This document shows, one piece after another, positions 25,631 through 34,604 of a stretch of DNA of 61,567 nt. Numbering within the stretch: the stretch's first letter is position 1; the number at the start of each line of letters is the position of its first letter. The position numbers were made by a program, and so were the translations under genes. The notes beneath the pieces were generated by a model, which worked only from the letters and a program-made list of their open reading frames with translations, had not been told where the DNA came from and ran no database searches. The stretch comes from Clostridiales bacterium UBA7001 (GTDB taxonomy: Bacteria > Bacillota > Clostridia > TANB77 > CAG-508). The stretch lies in NCBI GenBank assembly GCA_002449785.1, contig DJXP01000031.1:1-61567 (forward strand), in the 5' to 3' direction.

Positions 25631-28349
25631 AATAAAGATTCATGAACTAGCAAAAAAGTTAGGAGTAGAAACTAAAAAAGTTTTAGAGTTAGCTAAAGAC
25701 TTTGGAATAGAGGTTAAAAATCATTTAAGTTCTATTACAGAAGATGAGGCAAATAAGATTGAAAATAAAATTAAAGGAGTTTCAAAGACAAAATCTATGG
25801 ATAATAAAAAAAGTAAAAATGATGAACCTGTAATAATTAGAAGAGCAATCATTAATAATGATGATGATCAAAAAGAAGAAGATAGAAAAAAGAAAGAACA
25901 GCAAAGAAAAAAAGATGTTGGATTTATCGAAAATAAAAGAAATAAAGATTATAATATTGTTTATAGAGATAAACCAACTAAGCCTCTTACTGTAAGTGAG
26001 TTACTAGGTTTAAGTAATAAAAAAGAAACAAATAATGATAATAAGAAAGATGTTAAAACTCAAGAACCTCAAGAAAAAAAAGCAGATGAGAAAGTTAATA
26101 ATACTGCTTCTATTAAAAATTCAGATAATTCTAATAAAAGTGAAATTGGCAAAAGCAGTCCTAAAAGTTCAAATACTTTTAGTAAACCATATAATGGTAA
26201 GAAAAATGATGGAAAAAACAATTTTAATAGACGTGATAATAGAAATAATTATGGACAAAGAAAAAGTTTAGACGAAAAAGGAATTGATAAGAAAATTAAA
26301 AATATTATGGAAGTTGATATTCCATCAGAGAAAGAAAATGTAAGAGATTTTTCTAATAAAGGTAAAGCAAAAGATAAAGCAAAAATGAATAGACCTGAAG
26401 AACAAAAAGCAAAAAAGGTAAATAGAAGGAATATTGGCAATGACTTTGATTCGGATAAATTAAATGACTTAAAAAGACATGGTAAAACAAATTTCGGCGA
26501 AGATGAAATGATGGATTACTATGATTTAAGTACTGAAAGAAGAAGAGGAAAGAAAAAATCAAAACAAGAAATTAAGCCTAAACAACAAAAAATATTTAAA
26601 CTAACAGAAATTACAATTCCTGAAACAATTACAGTTAAGAATTTAGCTATGGAAATGAAAATTACTAGTAGTGATGTAATAAAAAAATTATTAAATTTAG
26701 GAATAATGGCAACAATAAATAATGAACTTGATTTCGATACAGCATATCTTATTGCTCAAGAATATGGAATTAATGCTATTAAGAAAAATGTTGTTACAGA
26801 TGAAGATATACTAATTGATGAAAGTGAAGATAGAGAAGAAGACTTAAAACCAAGACCACCAGTTATAGTTGTTATGGGTCATGTTGATCATGGTAAAACT
26901 TCACTTCTAGATGCAATTAGAAGTACTAATGTAATTGAAGGTGAGTCTGGTGGAATTACTCAACATATTGGTGCATATCAAGTAAAAATTAATGATAGAG
27001 ATATAACATTTTTAGATACTCCTGGACACGAAGCTTTTACTTCAATGAGAGCAAGAGGCGCAATGATCACAGATATAGCAATATTAGTAGTTGCTGCAAA
27101 TGATGGTGTTATGCCTCAAACAATAGAAGCAATTAATCATGCTAAAGCAGCTAATATTCCTATAATAGTTGCTGTAAATAAAATGGATTTACCAGATGCA
27201 AATTTCGATAAAGTTGAGCAAGAATTAATGAAATATGAATTAGTACCTGAAGCTTGGGGAGGAGATACAATTTATGTTCCTATTTCTGCAAAGAAAAAAC
27301 AAGGAATTGATAATTTATTAGAAATGGTTTTATTAGAAGCAGACGTACTAGAACTTAAAGCAAATCCTACCAAACAAGCTAAAGGAACGGTAATTGAAGC
27401 AAAACTTGATAAAACTAAAGGTCCAGTAGCAACAATGCTTGTCCAAAGAGGAAAGCTTGACGTTGGAGATACTATTATAGTTGGTTCTACTATAGGTAGA
27501 ATAAGAACTATGGTAAATGATAAAGGTAAGAAAGTAAAATCAGCGGGCCCTTCTATGCCAGTTTCAATTACTGGTCTTACAACTGTTCCAGAGTCAGGTG
27601 ACACATTCTATGAAGTTAAAGATGAAAAAACAGCAAAACATTTGATTGAAAAAAGAAAATATGAGAAACATCAAAAAGAAATCAGTACAAGTACAATTGT
27701 TACACTTGATGACTTATTTAACAAAATTGAAAGTGAAAACTTAAAACAACTTAATTTAATAGTAAAAGCAGATGTTCAAGGTTCTGTTGAAGCATTAAAA
27801 CAATCTCTTGAAAAACTTTCTAATGATGAAGTTAGAGTAAAGGTTATTCACTCAAATGTTGGTGGAGTAACAGAATCTGATGTAACTCTTGCTAAGGTTT
27901 CTGGAGCAATCATTATTGCATTTAATGTTAGACCAGAAGTTATAGCTAAAAGTATTGCTGATAAAGAAGGGGTTGAAATTAAACAATATTCTGTAATATA
28001 TGATGCTATAAATGATGTTGAGTCAGCAATGAAAGGAATGTTAGACCCTGTATATAAAGAAACTGTAATTGGAACTGCAGAAGTTAGACAAATATTTAAA
28101 GTCTCTAATGTTGGAACAATTGCAGGTAGTTATGTATTAACAGGAAAGATTGCTAGAAATGCTGGAATTAGAGTAATTAGGGATAACATTGTAATTCATG
28201 ATGGAAAACTAATTTCTTTAAAAAGATTTAAAGATGATGTCAAAGAAGTTGATAAAGGCTATGAATGTGGACTTCAAATAGATGGATTTAATGATATTAA
28301 AGAAGCTGACCAACTTGAAGTTTATATTATGGAACAAGTAAAACAATAG
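25623..28349 (+). CDS. infB: Translation initiation factor IF-2
   Basis: 908 residues from the TTG at 25623, which follows GGAGGTGG; the N-terminal MDKIKIHELAKKLGV is the usual IF2 opening. A long Lys/Asn-rich linker (about 60-300) precedes the G domain: GHVDHGKT at 419-426, DTPGHEAF, NKMDLPD. Domains II to IV follow, with ADVQGSVEAL and the C-terminal fMet-tRNA-binding part (YECGLQIDGFNDIK). It positions initiator tRNA on the 30S subunit. Codon choice matches its neighbours. Confidence 0.97.
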   Translation: MDKIKIHELAKKLGVETKKVLELAKDFGIEVKNHLSSITEDEANKIENKIKGVSKTKSMDNKKSKNDEPVIIRRAIINNDDDQKEEDRKKKEQQRKKDVGFIENKRNKDYNIVYRDKPTKPLTVSELLGLSNKKETNNDNKKDVKTQEPQEKKADEKVNNTASIKNSDNSNKSEIGKSSPKSSNTFSKPYNGKKNDGKNNFNRRDNRNNYGQRKSLDEKGIDKKIKNIMEVDIPSEKENVRDFSNKGKAKDKAKMNRPEEQKAKKVNRRNIGNDFDSDKLNDLKRHGKTNFGEDEMMDYYDLSTERRRGKKKSKQEIKPKQQKIFKLTEITIPETITVKNLAMEMKITSSDVIKKLLNLGIMATINNELDFDTAYLIAQEYGINAIKKNVVTDEDILIDESEDREEDLKPRPPVIVVMGHVDHGKTSLLDAIRSTNVIEGESGGITQHIGAYQVKINDRDITFLDTPGHEAFTSMRARGAMITDIAILVVAANDGVMPQTIEAINHAKAANIPIIVAVNKMDLPDANFDKVEQELMKYELVPEAWGGDTIYVPISAKKKQGIDNLLEMVLLEADVLELKANPTKQAKGTVIEAKLDKTKGPVATMLVQRGKLDVGDTIIVGSTIGRIRTMVNDKGKKVKSAGPSMPVSITGLTTVPESGDTFYEVKDEKTAKHLIEKRKYEKHQKEISTSTIVTLDDLFNKIESENLKQLNLIVKADVQGSVEALKQSLEKLSNDEVRVKVIHSNVGGVTESDVTLAKVSGAIIIAFNVRPEVIAKSIADKEGVEIKQYSVIYDAINDVESAMKGMLDPVYKETVIGTAEVRQIFKVSNVGTIAGSYVLTGKIARNAGIRVIRDNIVIHDGKLISLKRFKDDVKEVDKGYECGLQIDGFNDIKEADQLEVYIMEQVKQ

Positions 28350-28384
28350 ATATAAGATAGATTTATCTTTATAGGAGGTAATTT

Positions 28385-28747
28385 ATGCCACAAAACAATA
28401 GGATGAATAAAATAGATGAGGAATTAAAAAAAGAAATAAGTACTATTATATCTTTAGAATTAAAAAATCCTCATCTAACAGGATTAATAAGCGTAAGTAA
28501 GGTAAAAACGACACCAGATTTAAGATTTGCTAAAGTATATGTTACTATGATAAATGAAAAGAGTAAAAAAGAAAACTTAGCAATTTTAAAAAAGTCTAGT
28601 GGGTTTATTAGAAGTGCTATAGCTAAAAAAATAAACTTAAGGTATACACCAGAACTTATATTCGAATTTGATGAATCAATTGAATATGGTACTAGAATAG
28701 ATGAAATACTAAAAAATATAACTAAAGATATAAAAAGCAATGATTAA
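28385..28747 (+). CDS. rbfA: Ribosome-binding factor A
   Basis: 120 residues. A KH-like fold with NRMNKIDEELKKEISTII, SVSKVKTTPDLRFAKVYV and LRYTPELIFEFDESIEYGTR. It binds 16S rRNA helix 1 during late 30S assembly. A small AAGATA/TATCTT hairpin lies between infB and the AGGAGG ribosome-binding site. Confidence 0.95.
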   Translation: MPQNNRMNKIDEELKKEISTIISLELKNPHLTGLISVSKVKTTPDLRFAKVYVTMINEKSKKENLAILKKSSGFIRSAIAKKINLRYTPELIFEFDESIEYGTRIDEILKNITKDIKSND

Positions 28748-28795
28748 AATTGTATCAATAAATAGAGTTTTGCTTTTTTAGGAAGGAGCAATAAA

Positions 28796-29753
28796 ATGAC
28801 TTTAGATGATATATTAGTAGAAATAAAAAATGCAGAAAATATTGCAATTATGGCACATGAAGCACCAGATGGTGACGCTATAGGAAGTAGTTTAGCATTG
28901 TGTTTAGCATTAAGAAATCTTGGAAAAAATGCGTATTTTCTTATGAGAGACGATTTCCCAGAAAATTTTAATTATTTACCTGGAAGAGAATTTATTGTTG
29001 AAGATTCTGATATTAAAAATTTTGATTTAGCATTTGTATTAGATTGTCCTACTATAAAAAGGGTAAATATGGAGCTTAGAAAATATTTTGAAATGGCAAC
29101 AGTTAAAGTTGAAATTGATCACCATACAAAAAATGACATGTTTGCTGATTTAAATATTGTCGATCATATTTCTCCTGCTACTTGTCAAATATTAGTATCT
29201 AGTTTTGAATATATGGGCATTGAAATCACTAAAGATATAGGAGTATGTTTACTTACTGGTATTATTACAGATACCAATGGTTTTAGGAACACTAATGTTT
29301 CTACTGAATGCTTTGAATTTGCATCTTGGGCTTTAGAACATGGAATTAATTTACCTAAAATATATAAACAATCTATGCTAACAATGACAAAATCAAAATT
29401 TGAAGTTCAGAAGTTAGCTATGAATAGATTAGAATTTTTTGCTGATGGTAAAATTGCATTTACATATATTAACAATGAAGATGATAAAGCTCTTAATGTA
29501 AAAGCAGGTGAGCGTGATGGTATTGTTGAAATTGGTAAAAGCATTGAAGGTGTTGAGGTCTCTATATTTTTATATGAAAAAGAAAAAGGATATAAGGCTT
29601 CACTTCGCTCAAACGAATATGTTAATGTAGCGGATGTATGTTTTAATTTTCGGTGGAGGTGGACATATTAAAGCTGCTGGAACTAATTTACTTATGTCAT
29701 TTGAAGAAGCTAAAAAAGCAATAATTAATGAAGTTGAAAAATATTTAAAATAA
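28796..29753 (+). pseudogene. nrnA: Bifunctional oligoribonuclease/PAP phosphatase NrnA (DHH family), frameshifted near the 3' end
   Basis: The open frame to 29671 has the DHH motifs APDGDAIGSS (24-32), the aspartate in VLDCP and DHH itself at 108-110. It then reads out of frame at a T-run (29640-29650). With one T removed it continues VCLIFGGGGHIKAAGTN, the DHHA1 substrate motif, to a TAA at 29751-29753, giving 318 residues, the normal NrnA length. NrnA degrades nanoRNA and pAp. The homopolymer site makes a sequencing error likely. It is the last gene of the infB operon. Confidence 0.87.
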
Positions 29754-29756
29754 AAA

Positions 29757-29797
29757 TGTTAGTATAGTACATTTTTTGTACTATCTAACTTTTTTTA
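29757..29797 (+). terminator. Terminator of the rimP-infB-nrnA operon
   Basis: GTTAGTATAGTACA pairs with TGTACTATCTAAC (one mismatch) around a T-rich loop, followed by seven or more T. The second copy of the 62-nt element begins in this U-tract. Confidence 0.85.
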
Positions 29798-29851
29798 TAC
29801 TCTGGTAAAGTCATCGTTTGAAAAACGATAGACTTGACGTAAATGAGAATT
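29790..29851 (+). repeat. 62-nt hairpin element, copy 2
   Basis: Same strand as copy 1 (17381-17442) with four substitutions. All four lie outside the 12-bp hairpin core, which is identical. The outer CTCTA/TAGAG pairing of copy 1 is not kept here (CTCTG, TAAAT), so only the inner hairpin is supported as conserved structure. It lies 145 bases before the next gene. Confidence 0.8.
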
Positions 29852-29860
29852 CCAGGCTTT

Positions 29861-29913
29861 CCATTTTATGGAAAATATGCAGTTGGAAGCTATATGTAAC
29901 AAATTGTTACATA
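29861..29913 (+). other. Two further hairpins upstream of 29996
   Basis: TTTCCAT-TTT-ATGGAAA (about 29859-29875) and TATGTAACA-AAT-TGTTACATA (29893-29913, 9-bp arms) follow the repeat element. With that element they give the 240-base gap three consecutive stem-loops. The rest of the gap to 29995 is AT-rich and shows nothing else. Confidence 0.5.
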
Positions 29914-29995
29914 AAAGAAAAAATAATGTTATTGAAGTAATCTGTAAGTTAATTTAAAATAATAATATGTATAAATTTATTTTAAAGGATTTAAA

Positions 29996-30829
29996 ATGTT
30001 AAAAAAATTATTTTCTATTATTTTATTGTTTTTTATATTATTAAATTTTGTAACTGTTTCATATGCAATAGAGGCAATTACTGTTCCAGAAACTGATATC
30101 AATCTTCGTATTATTAATCTTACTAAAGGATGCAAAGTTTATTTATTGCTTTCTACAGACTTGTTAAGATATAATATGGAAAAATTTATTAGTAATAATT
30201 TAAATAATCCTTATGAACTTGAAGATGAAGAAGCGCAAGATTTACAAGAACTTCTTAATAAAGAAGATTATATTGGTTATTTAAACTATTTTAAAGAAGT
30301 TGGATTTAATGTTGAAGATAATGAAATGGAATTAAGACATTATTCATTTTGCTTTGGAACAGCAGAAATAGTAGACTATTTAGAAATTGAAGGGAAAAAG
30401 TTTGTTCAAATAAGAATATATCCAAATTATAATAATGAATTTAAGCTTATAATGAAAGATTATTTAAATAATTATGATCCTCGAGATTCAATGTTTATGA
30501 TTGATGAGTTTAATGTTAAAACTTATATAAAATTATCTGATTATGAATTTGTAACTAATGAACTTCATTCAAATATAAGAGAATGTAATATTAATTATAC
30601 ATTTTATACAAATGAAGATTATGATATTATAGAAAGAAATATAAAAATAGCATATTGGATAATATATATTATACTGTTAATAATATTATTAACTATAATG
30701 ATATTAATAATTAAACATAAAAAAGCTAAAAGAGAAGAAATTGAAGAAAGAAAATTTTGGAAAAAGAAATTATCAAATGAACAGCCAAAAAAACTTAAGA
30801 AAAAAGAAAGAAAAAAGAAAGAAAAATAA
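29996..30829 (+). CDS. Secreted/membrane-anchored protein with C-terminal membrane helix
   Basis: 277 residues: a clear signal peptide (1-25, ending VTVSYA), an extracytoplasmic domain of about 190 residues with acidic stretches and ordered strands, one membrane helix (about 222-244) and a strongly basic cytoplasmic tail rich in Lys and Glu. I do not recognise the family. The domain mentions two motifs that may be useful for searching: TDINLRIINLTKGCKVYLLL and HYSFCFGTAEIVDY. AAAGGA precedes the ATG. It may be the first gene of an envelope cluster (PF06541 protein, flippase). Confidence 0.6.
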   Translation: MLKKLFSIILLFFILLNFVTVSYAIEAITVPETDINLRIINLTKGCKVYLLLSTDLLRYNMEKFISNNLNNPYELEDEEAQDLQELLNKEDYIGYLNYFKEVGFNVEDNEMELRHYSFCFGTAEIVDYLEIEGKKFVQIRIYPNYNNEFKLIMKDYLNNYDPRDSMFMIDEFNVKTYIKLSDYEFVTNELHSNIRECNINYTFYTNEDYDIIERNIKIAYWIIYIILLIILLTIMILIIKHKKAKREEIEERKFWKKKLSNEQPKKLKKKERKKKEK

Positions 30830-30868
30830 TTAGTATATTATTATTGAAATAAGTTAATAATATATTTT

Positions 30869-31612
30869 ATGATAAGGAAAAATTGTTGTAAAATATTAAT
30901 TAATTTTATAATTTATAGCATTATTGGTTTTTTTATGGAAACTGTATATGCTATATTTACTAAAGGATTAATTGAAAGTAGAAAAAGTTTTTTATATGGT
31001 CCATTTTGCATTGTATATGGACTCGCTGCAATAATACTAATTTTATCTTTAAATAAAATTAAAGGTCAAAAAGTAAAATTATTCATATATGGTATGATTT
31101 TAGGTTGTATGGTTGAATATATAACAAGTTATATCGGAGAAGCTATATGTCATATAAAATGGTGGGACTATTCAGATGCATTTTTGAACATTAATGGGAG
31201 AACCTGCCTTTATTATGCTGTTATATGGGGTTTTTTATCAATAATTCTAATTGAAAAAGTAAATCCATTTTTTGATAATATTATAAGTAATATATTATCA
31301 AAAGACTCTATTAATATTGCAAAATTAACTACATTCTCAATAATTGCATTTATGATATTTGATGCTGGTATTAGTATTTATGCAATTGATAATTTTTTAC
31401 TAAGGGTATCTCAAAACTATAATATTAATATTAATGGAATTGATAAAAGTAAAGTATCAAATTTAAATATTAATAAAATTTATTCGAATGATAGAATGAT
31501 GATGAATTATCCTAATATTATTATTGTTAATGATAATGGAGATAAAATATATTTAGAATCAATTTTATCAGATGTAAAAAATTATTATTATAGTTTTAAT
31601 AACAAGTTTTAA
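30869..31612 (+). CDS. Putative ABC-transporter type IV membrane protein (PF06541 family)
   Basis: 247 residues with five hydrophobic segments in the first 180. Diagnostic phrases are IGFFMETVYAIFTKGLIESR, FLYGPFCIVYGLAA and NINGRTCLYYAVIWGFLSI, all typical of the PF06541 (CmpB-like) family common in Firmicutes, whose transport role is annotated but not proven. A tail of about 60 polar residues follows. No ribosome-binding site precedes the ATG, so its start or translation by coupling is uncertain. Confidence 0.72.
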   Translation: MIRKNCCKILINFIIYSIIGFFMETVYAIFTKGLIESRKSFLYGPFCIVYGLAAIILILSLNKIKGQKVKLFIYGMILGCMVEYITSYIGEAICHIKWWDYSDAFLNINGRTCLYYAVIWGFLSIILIEKVNPFFDNIISNILSKDSINIAKLTTFSIIAFMIFDAGISIYAIDNFLLRVSQNYNININGIDKSKVSNLNINKIYSNDRMMMNYPNIIIVNDNGDKIYLESILSDVKNYYYSFNNKF

Positions 31613-31636
31613 TATATCAAAAGGAAGAAAAATAAT

Positions 31637-33154
31637 ATGTCAAAAAAGAGTATTACTAAGAATTATATATATAATATGGTATATCAAGTTTTAATTCTTA
31701 TATTACCATTAATTACTACACCATATTTGTCTAGAGTACTAGGAGCAGAGGGAATAGGCATATATGGGTATACATATTCAATTGTTACGTATTTTATTTT
31801 ATTTGGTTCATTAGGTGTTGCTTTATATGGTCAAAGAGAAATAGCTTATGCAGGTGAAAATGTTACTGCAAGGAAAAAAGTTTTTATTGAAATAATAATA
31901 TTTAGGTTTATATCTGTATTTATTTCATTGTTATTTTATATATTTATTTTTGTAAATGGTGCAAAATATCAAATTTATTATAGAATTCTTATTTTAGAAC
32001 TATTAGCTGCAGCATTTGATGTTAGTTGGTTTTTTCAAGGTATAGAAGAATTTAAAAGAACTGTTACAAGAAATGTACTAGTTAGAATTTGTAGTGTTTC
32101 ATTAGTTTTTTTATTAGTTAAAGCACGAGAAGATTTAGCTAAATTTACATTAATTTATTCTATTGCAGATTTAGTTGGTAATATTAGTTTATGGTTTTAT
32201 CTGCCAAAATATTTTAGAGGAATTAAAGTTAAAAATATAAATGTATTTAAACATTTACCTGAAATATTATTATTATTTATTCCTCAAATAGCAAATCAAA
32301 TTTATAAAATATTAGATACTACAATGATTGGAAAAATTGTAGAAAATAAAATAGAGACTGGCTATTATGAACAAGCTCAAAAAGTTATAAGATTATTGCT
32401 TACAATAGTAACATCTCTTGGTGTAGTTATGGTTCCAAGAATGGCAAGTACATATGCAAGTGGTGATAAAGTTAAAATTATAAATTACTTGAAGATGTCT
32501 TTTCGCTTTGTATTTTTCTTAGCTTTTCCTATAATGTTTGGAATCATTAGCATTTCTAGTTCATTTGTACCTGTATTCTTTGGTAAAGGCTATGATAAAG
32601 TTATTATTTTAATCAATATTATTAGTCCTATTATAATATTAATGGGAGTAGGGAATGTACTTGGAACTCAATATTTACTTCCAACAAAAAAACAAAGAGA
32701 ATATACTGTATCTGTTACTATAGGAGTAATTGTTAATTTTATATTAAATTATATTTTAATTCATCTATTTCAATCAATAGGTGCATCTATTGCTACAGTT
32801 ATTTCTGAATTAGTAATAGTTGCTATTCAATATAGGTATATAAGAAATGAAATAAATGTAAAAACTATAATTAATTTAGGTTGGAAGTATTTGTTTTCAG
32901 GTATTGTTATGTATATTATTTGTAGTATAACTAGGGCTATACTAATCATAACGCCAGCTATGTCTGCAATTTTTAAATTTGCTATTAATCATAATATTAA
33001 TAAAGAATATTTTTATAATATTTCATCAATATTAATTCAAGTAATAGTAGGAATGATAACATATTTTGGAATTTTAATTATCCTTAAAGATGATTATATT
33101 TTTAAATTTTTTAATAAGATAAAATCTTTAGTTTTTAAGAAAAAAGAAGCATAA
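31637..33154 (+). CDS. Polysaccharide flippase (Wzx/MATE-like)
   Basis: 505 residues with about 14 membrane segments. The opening YNMVYQVLILILPLITTPYLSRVLGAEGIGIYGY is the classical Wzx/RfbX pattern (kept short here), and QIANQIYKILDTTMIG near 220 is another family signature. It should flip lipid-linked sugar repeats across the membrane. No glycosyltransferases are nearby, so the substrate is unknown. GGAAG precedes the ATG. Confidence 0.85.
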   Translation: MSKKSITKNYIYNMVYQVLILILPLITTPYLSRVLGAEGIGIYGYTYSIVTYFILFGSLGVALYGQREIAYAGENVTARKKVFIEIIIFRFISVFISLLFYIFIFVNGAKYQIYYRILILELLAAAFDVSWFFQGIEEFKRTVTRNVLVRICSVSLVFLLVKAREDLAKFTLIYSIADLVGNISLWFYLPKYFRGIKVKNINVFKHLPEILLLFIPQIANQIYKILDTTMIGKIVENKIETGYYEQAQKVIRLLLTIVTSLGVVMVPRMASTYASGDKVKIINYLKMSFRFVFFLAFPIMFGIISISSSFVPVFFGKGYDKVIILINIISPIIILMGVGNVLGTQYLLPTKKQREYTVSVTIGVIVNFILNYILIHLFQSIGASIATVISELVIVAIQYRYIRNEINVKTIINLGWKYLFSGIVMYIICSITRAILIITPAMSAIFKFAINHNINKEYFYNISSILIQVIVGMITYFGILIILKDDYIFKFFNKIKSLVFKKKEA

Positions 33155-33177
33155 AGATTAAATTTAAGGAGGTATAA

Positions 33178-33789
33178 ATGCTGGAAAAGAGAACAATTGC
33201 AATATTCGGTGGTTCATTTAATCCACCTTTAAATTCTCATTTTTCTATTGCAGAACAAATAATTGAAGAATATGAAAACATAGAAAAAATAATATTTGTT
33301 CCAGTAAGTAAGATATATAAAAAATCAAATTTAATCGGAAATGAACATAGATATAATATGCTAAAATTAGTCTGTGATAAAAATAGTAAATTTTCTGTTT
33401 CTGATGTTGAACTTAAAGGTGACGTACAATTACATACAATTGAAACATTGGAATTATTAAAAAAAGACTATTCAAATTATGAATTATGCTTTATTATTGG
33501 AACAGACAATTTAAAAGATTTGCCGAATTGGAATACACCTGATTTGTTATTAGAAAAATATAATTTTCTTGTTGTTGAAAGGGATAATGATAATATAGAT
33601 GAAATTATTAGTAATAGTAATCTTTTATCAAAATATAAAAAGTCTATTATTACAGTTAAGAATAACATAAGAAGCAACATTAGTTCTACTTTTGTAAGAG
33701 AAAAACTTATTAATGGTAAAAGCATAAGATATTATACACCAGATGAAGTATATTATTACATAAAAGATAATAATTTGTATATTAATTAA
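33178..33789 (+). CDS. nadD: Nicotinate-nucleotide adenylyltransferase
   Basis: 203 residues of nucleotidyltransferase fold: GGSFNPP at 11-17 and ISSTFVREKL (the ISSTxxR motif) near the C-terminus. The usual (H/T)xGH site reads LNSH here, with only the last histidine kept. That is unusual and may affect catalysis or reflect a divergent subfamily. It makes deamido-NAD from nicotinate mononucleotide. The NAD synthetase gene follows 12 bases later, which supports the role. AAGGAGG precedes the ATG. Confidence 0.82.
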   Translation: MLEKRTIAIFGGSFNPPLNSHFSIAEQIIEEYENIEKIIFVPVSKIYKKSNLIGNEHRYNMLKLVCDKNSKFSVSDVELKGDVQLHTIETLELLKKDYSNYELCFIIGTDNLKDLPNWNTPDLLLEKYNFLVVERDNDNIDEIISNSNLLSKYKKSIITVKNNIRSNISSTFVREKLINGKSIRYYTPDEVYYYIKDNNLYIN

Positions 33790-33800
33790 GAGGTAAATGA

Positions 33801-34568
33801 ATGTTAAATAAGGTCGATTTAATTAAAGAAGCAGAAAATGCTATTGAATGGATAAAAGAATATGTTCAAAATGTAGGAGCAAATGGAGTTGTTGTTGGTA
33901 ACAGTGGTGGTAAGGATTCAGCAACAGTTATAGCAATGGTAGTAAAAGCTCTTGGTAAGGAAAATGTTTTAACTATTGCTATGCCATGCAATTCTAATGT
34001 AAATGATTTAGAAGATGCCAAACTTGTTTCAAATAAATTTGATGTTCCTATTATAACAGTTGATTTAACAAATACATATAATGAATTAGAACTAGAAATT
34101 AATAATTCTTTAAATGAATTAGATAAAGAACTAATAAATGAAGCTAAAGTAAATATTAAGCCAAGACTTAGAATGACAACTTTATATGGAATTGCTCAAA
34201 CAATGGGATATCTTGTAATAGGAACAGGTAACTTATGTGAGTCATTAGTTGGTTATACTACTAAATGGGGAGACTCAGCTTCGGATTTTAATCCTATTGC
34301 AAATTTTACAGTAGAAGAAGTCTTAGCAATTGGAGAATATCTAGGAGTACCTGATAAAATAATAAAAAAAGCTCCTAATGATGGAATTAGTTCAAAAACA
34401 GATGAAGAAAAAATGGGAGTAACATATGAACAAATTTCAGAATATATAGAAAATGGAAAAACAGATATAAATGCGATGAAAATAATAGAAAGGTTAAATA
34501 CTAATTCTAAACATAAAAGAAAACCAGTTCCAACATATAGCTTTTATAGAAAAAAATATTTAGAATAA
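33801..34568 (+). CDS. nadE: NAD synthetase (ammonia-dependent)
   Basis: 255 residues: the N-type ATP pyrophosphatase loop SGGKDSA (35-41), GTGNLCESLVGYTTKWGD and PNDGISSKTDEEKMG are all NadE signatures. It lacks a glutaminase domain, so it uses ammonia. It turns deamido-NAD into NAD, directly after NadD in the pathway and in the operon. Confidence 0.95.
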   Translation: MLNKVDLIKEAENAIEWIKEYVQNVGANGVVVGNSGGKDSATVIAMVVKALGKENVLTIAMPCNSNVNDLEDAKLVSNKFDVPIITVDLTNTYNELELEINNSLNELDKELINEAKVNIKPRLRMTTLYGIAQTMGYLVIGTGNLCESLVGYTTKWGDSASDFNPIANFTVEEVLAIGEYLGVPDKIIKKAPNDGISSKTDEEKMGVTYEQISEYIENGKTDINAMKIIERLNTNSKHKRKPVPTYSFYRKKYLE

Positions 34569-34604
34569 AAAATGGAGGACATCTTAATGATGCCCTCATT
34601 TAAT
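34566..34604. terminator. Terminator between nadE and pncB
   Basis: AAATGGAGGACATC and GATGCCCTCATTT pair with one mismatch and one bulge around TTAAT, between the convergent nadE and pncB stop codons. Confidence 0.65.

Noticed and set aside
17381..29851. CRISPR-like repeat from the two 62-nt copies
   Set aside because: Only two copies, 12.4 kb apart, with no spacers; not an array.
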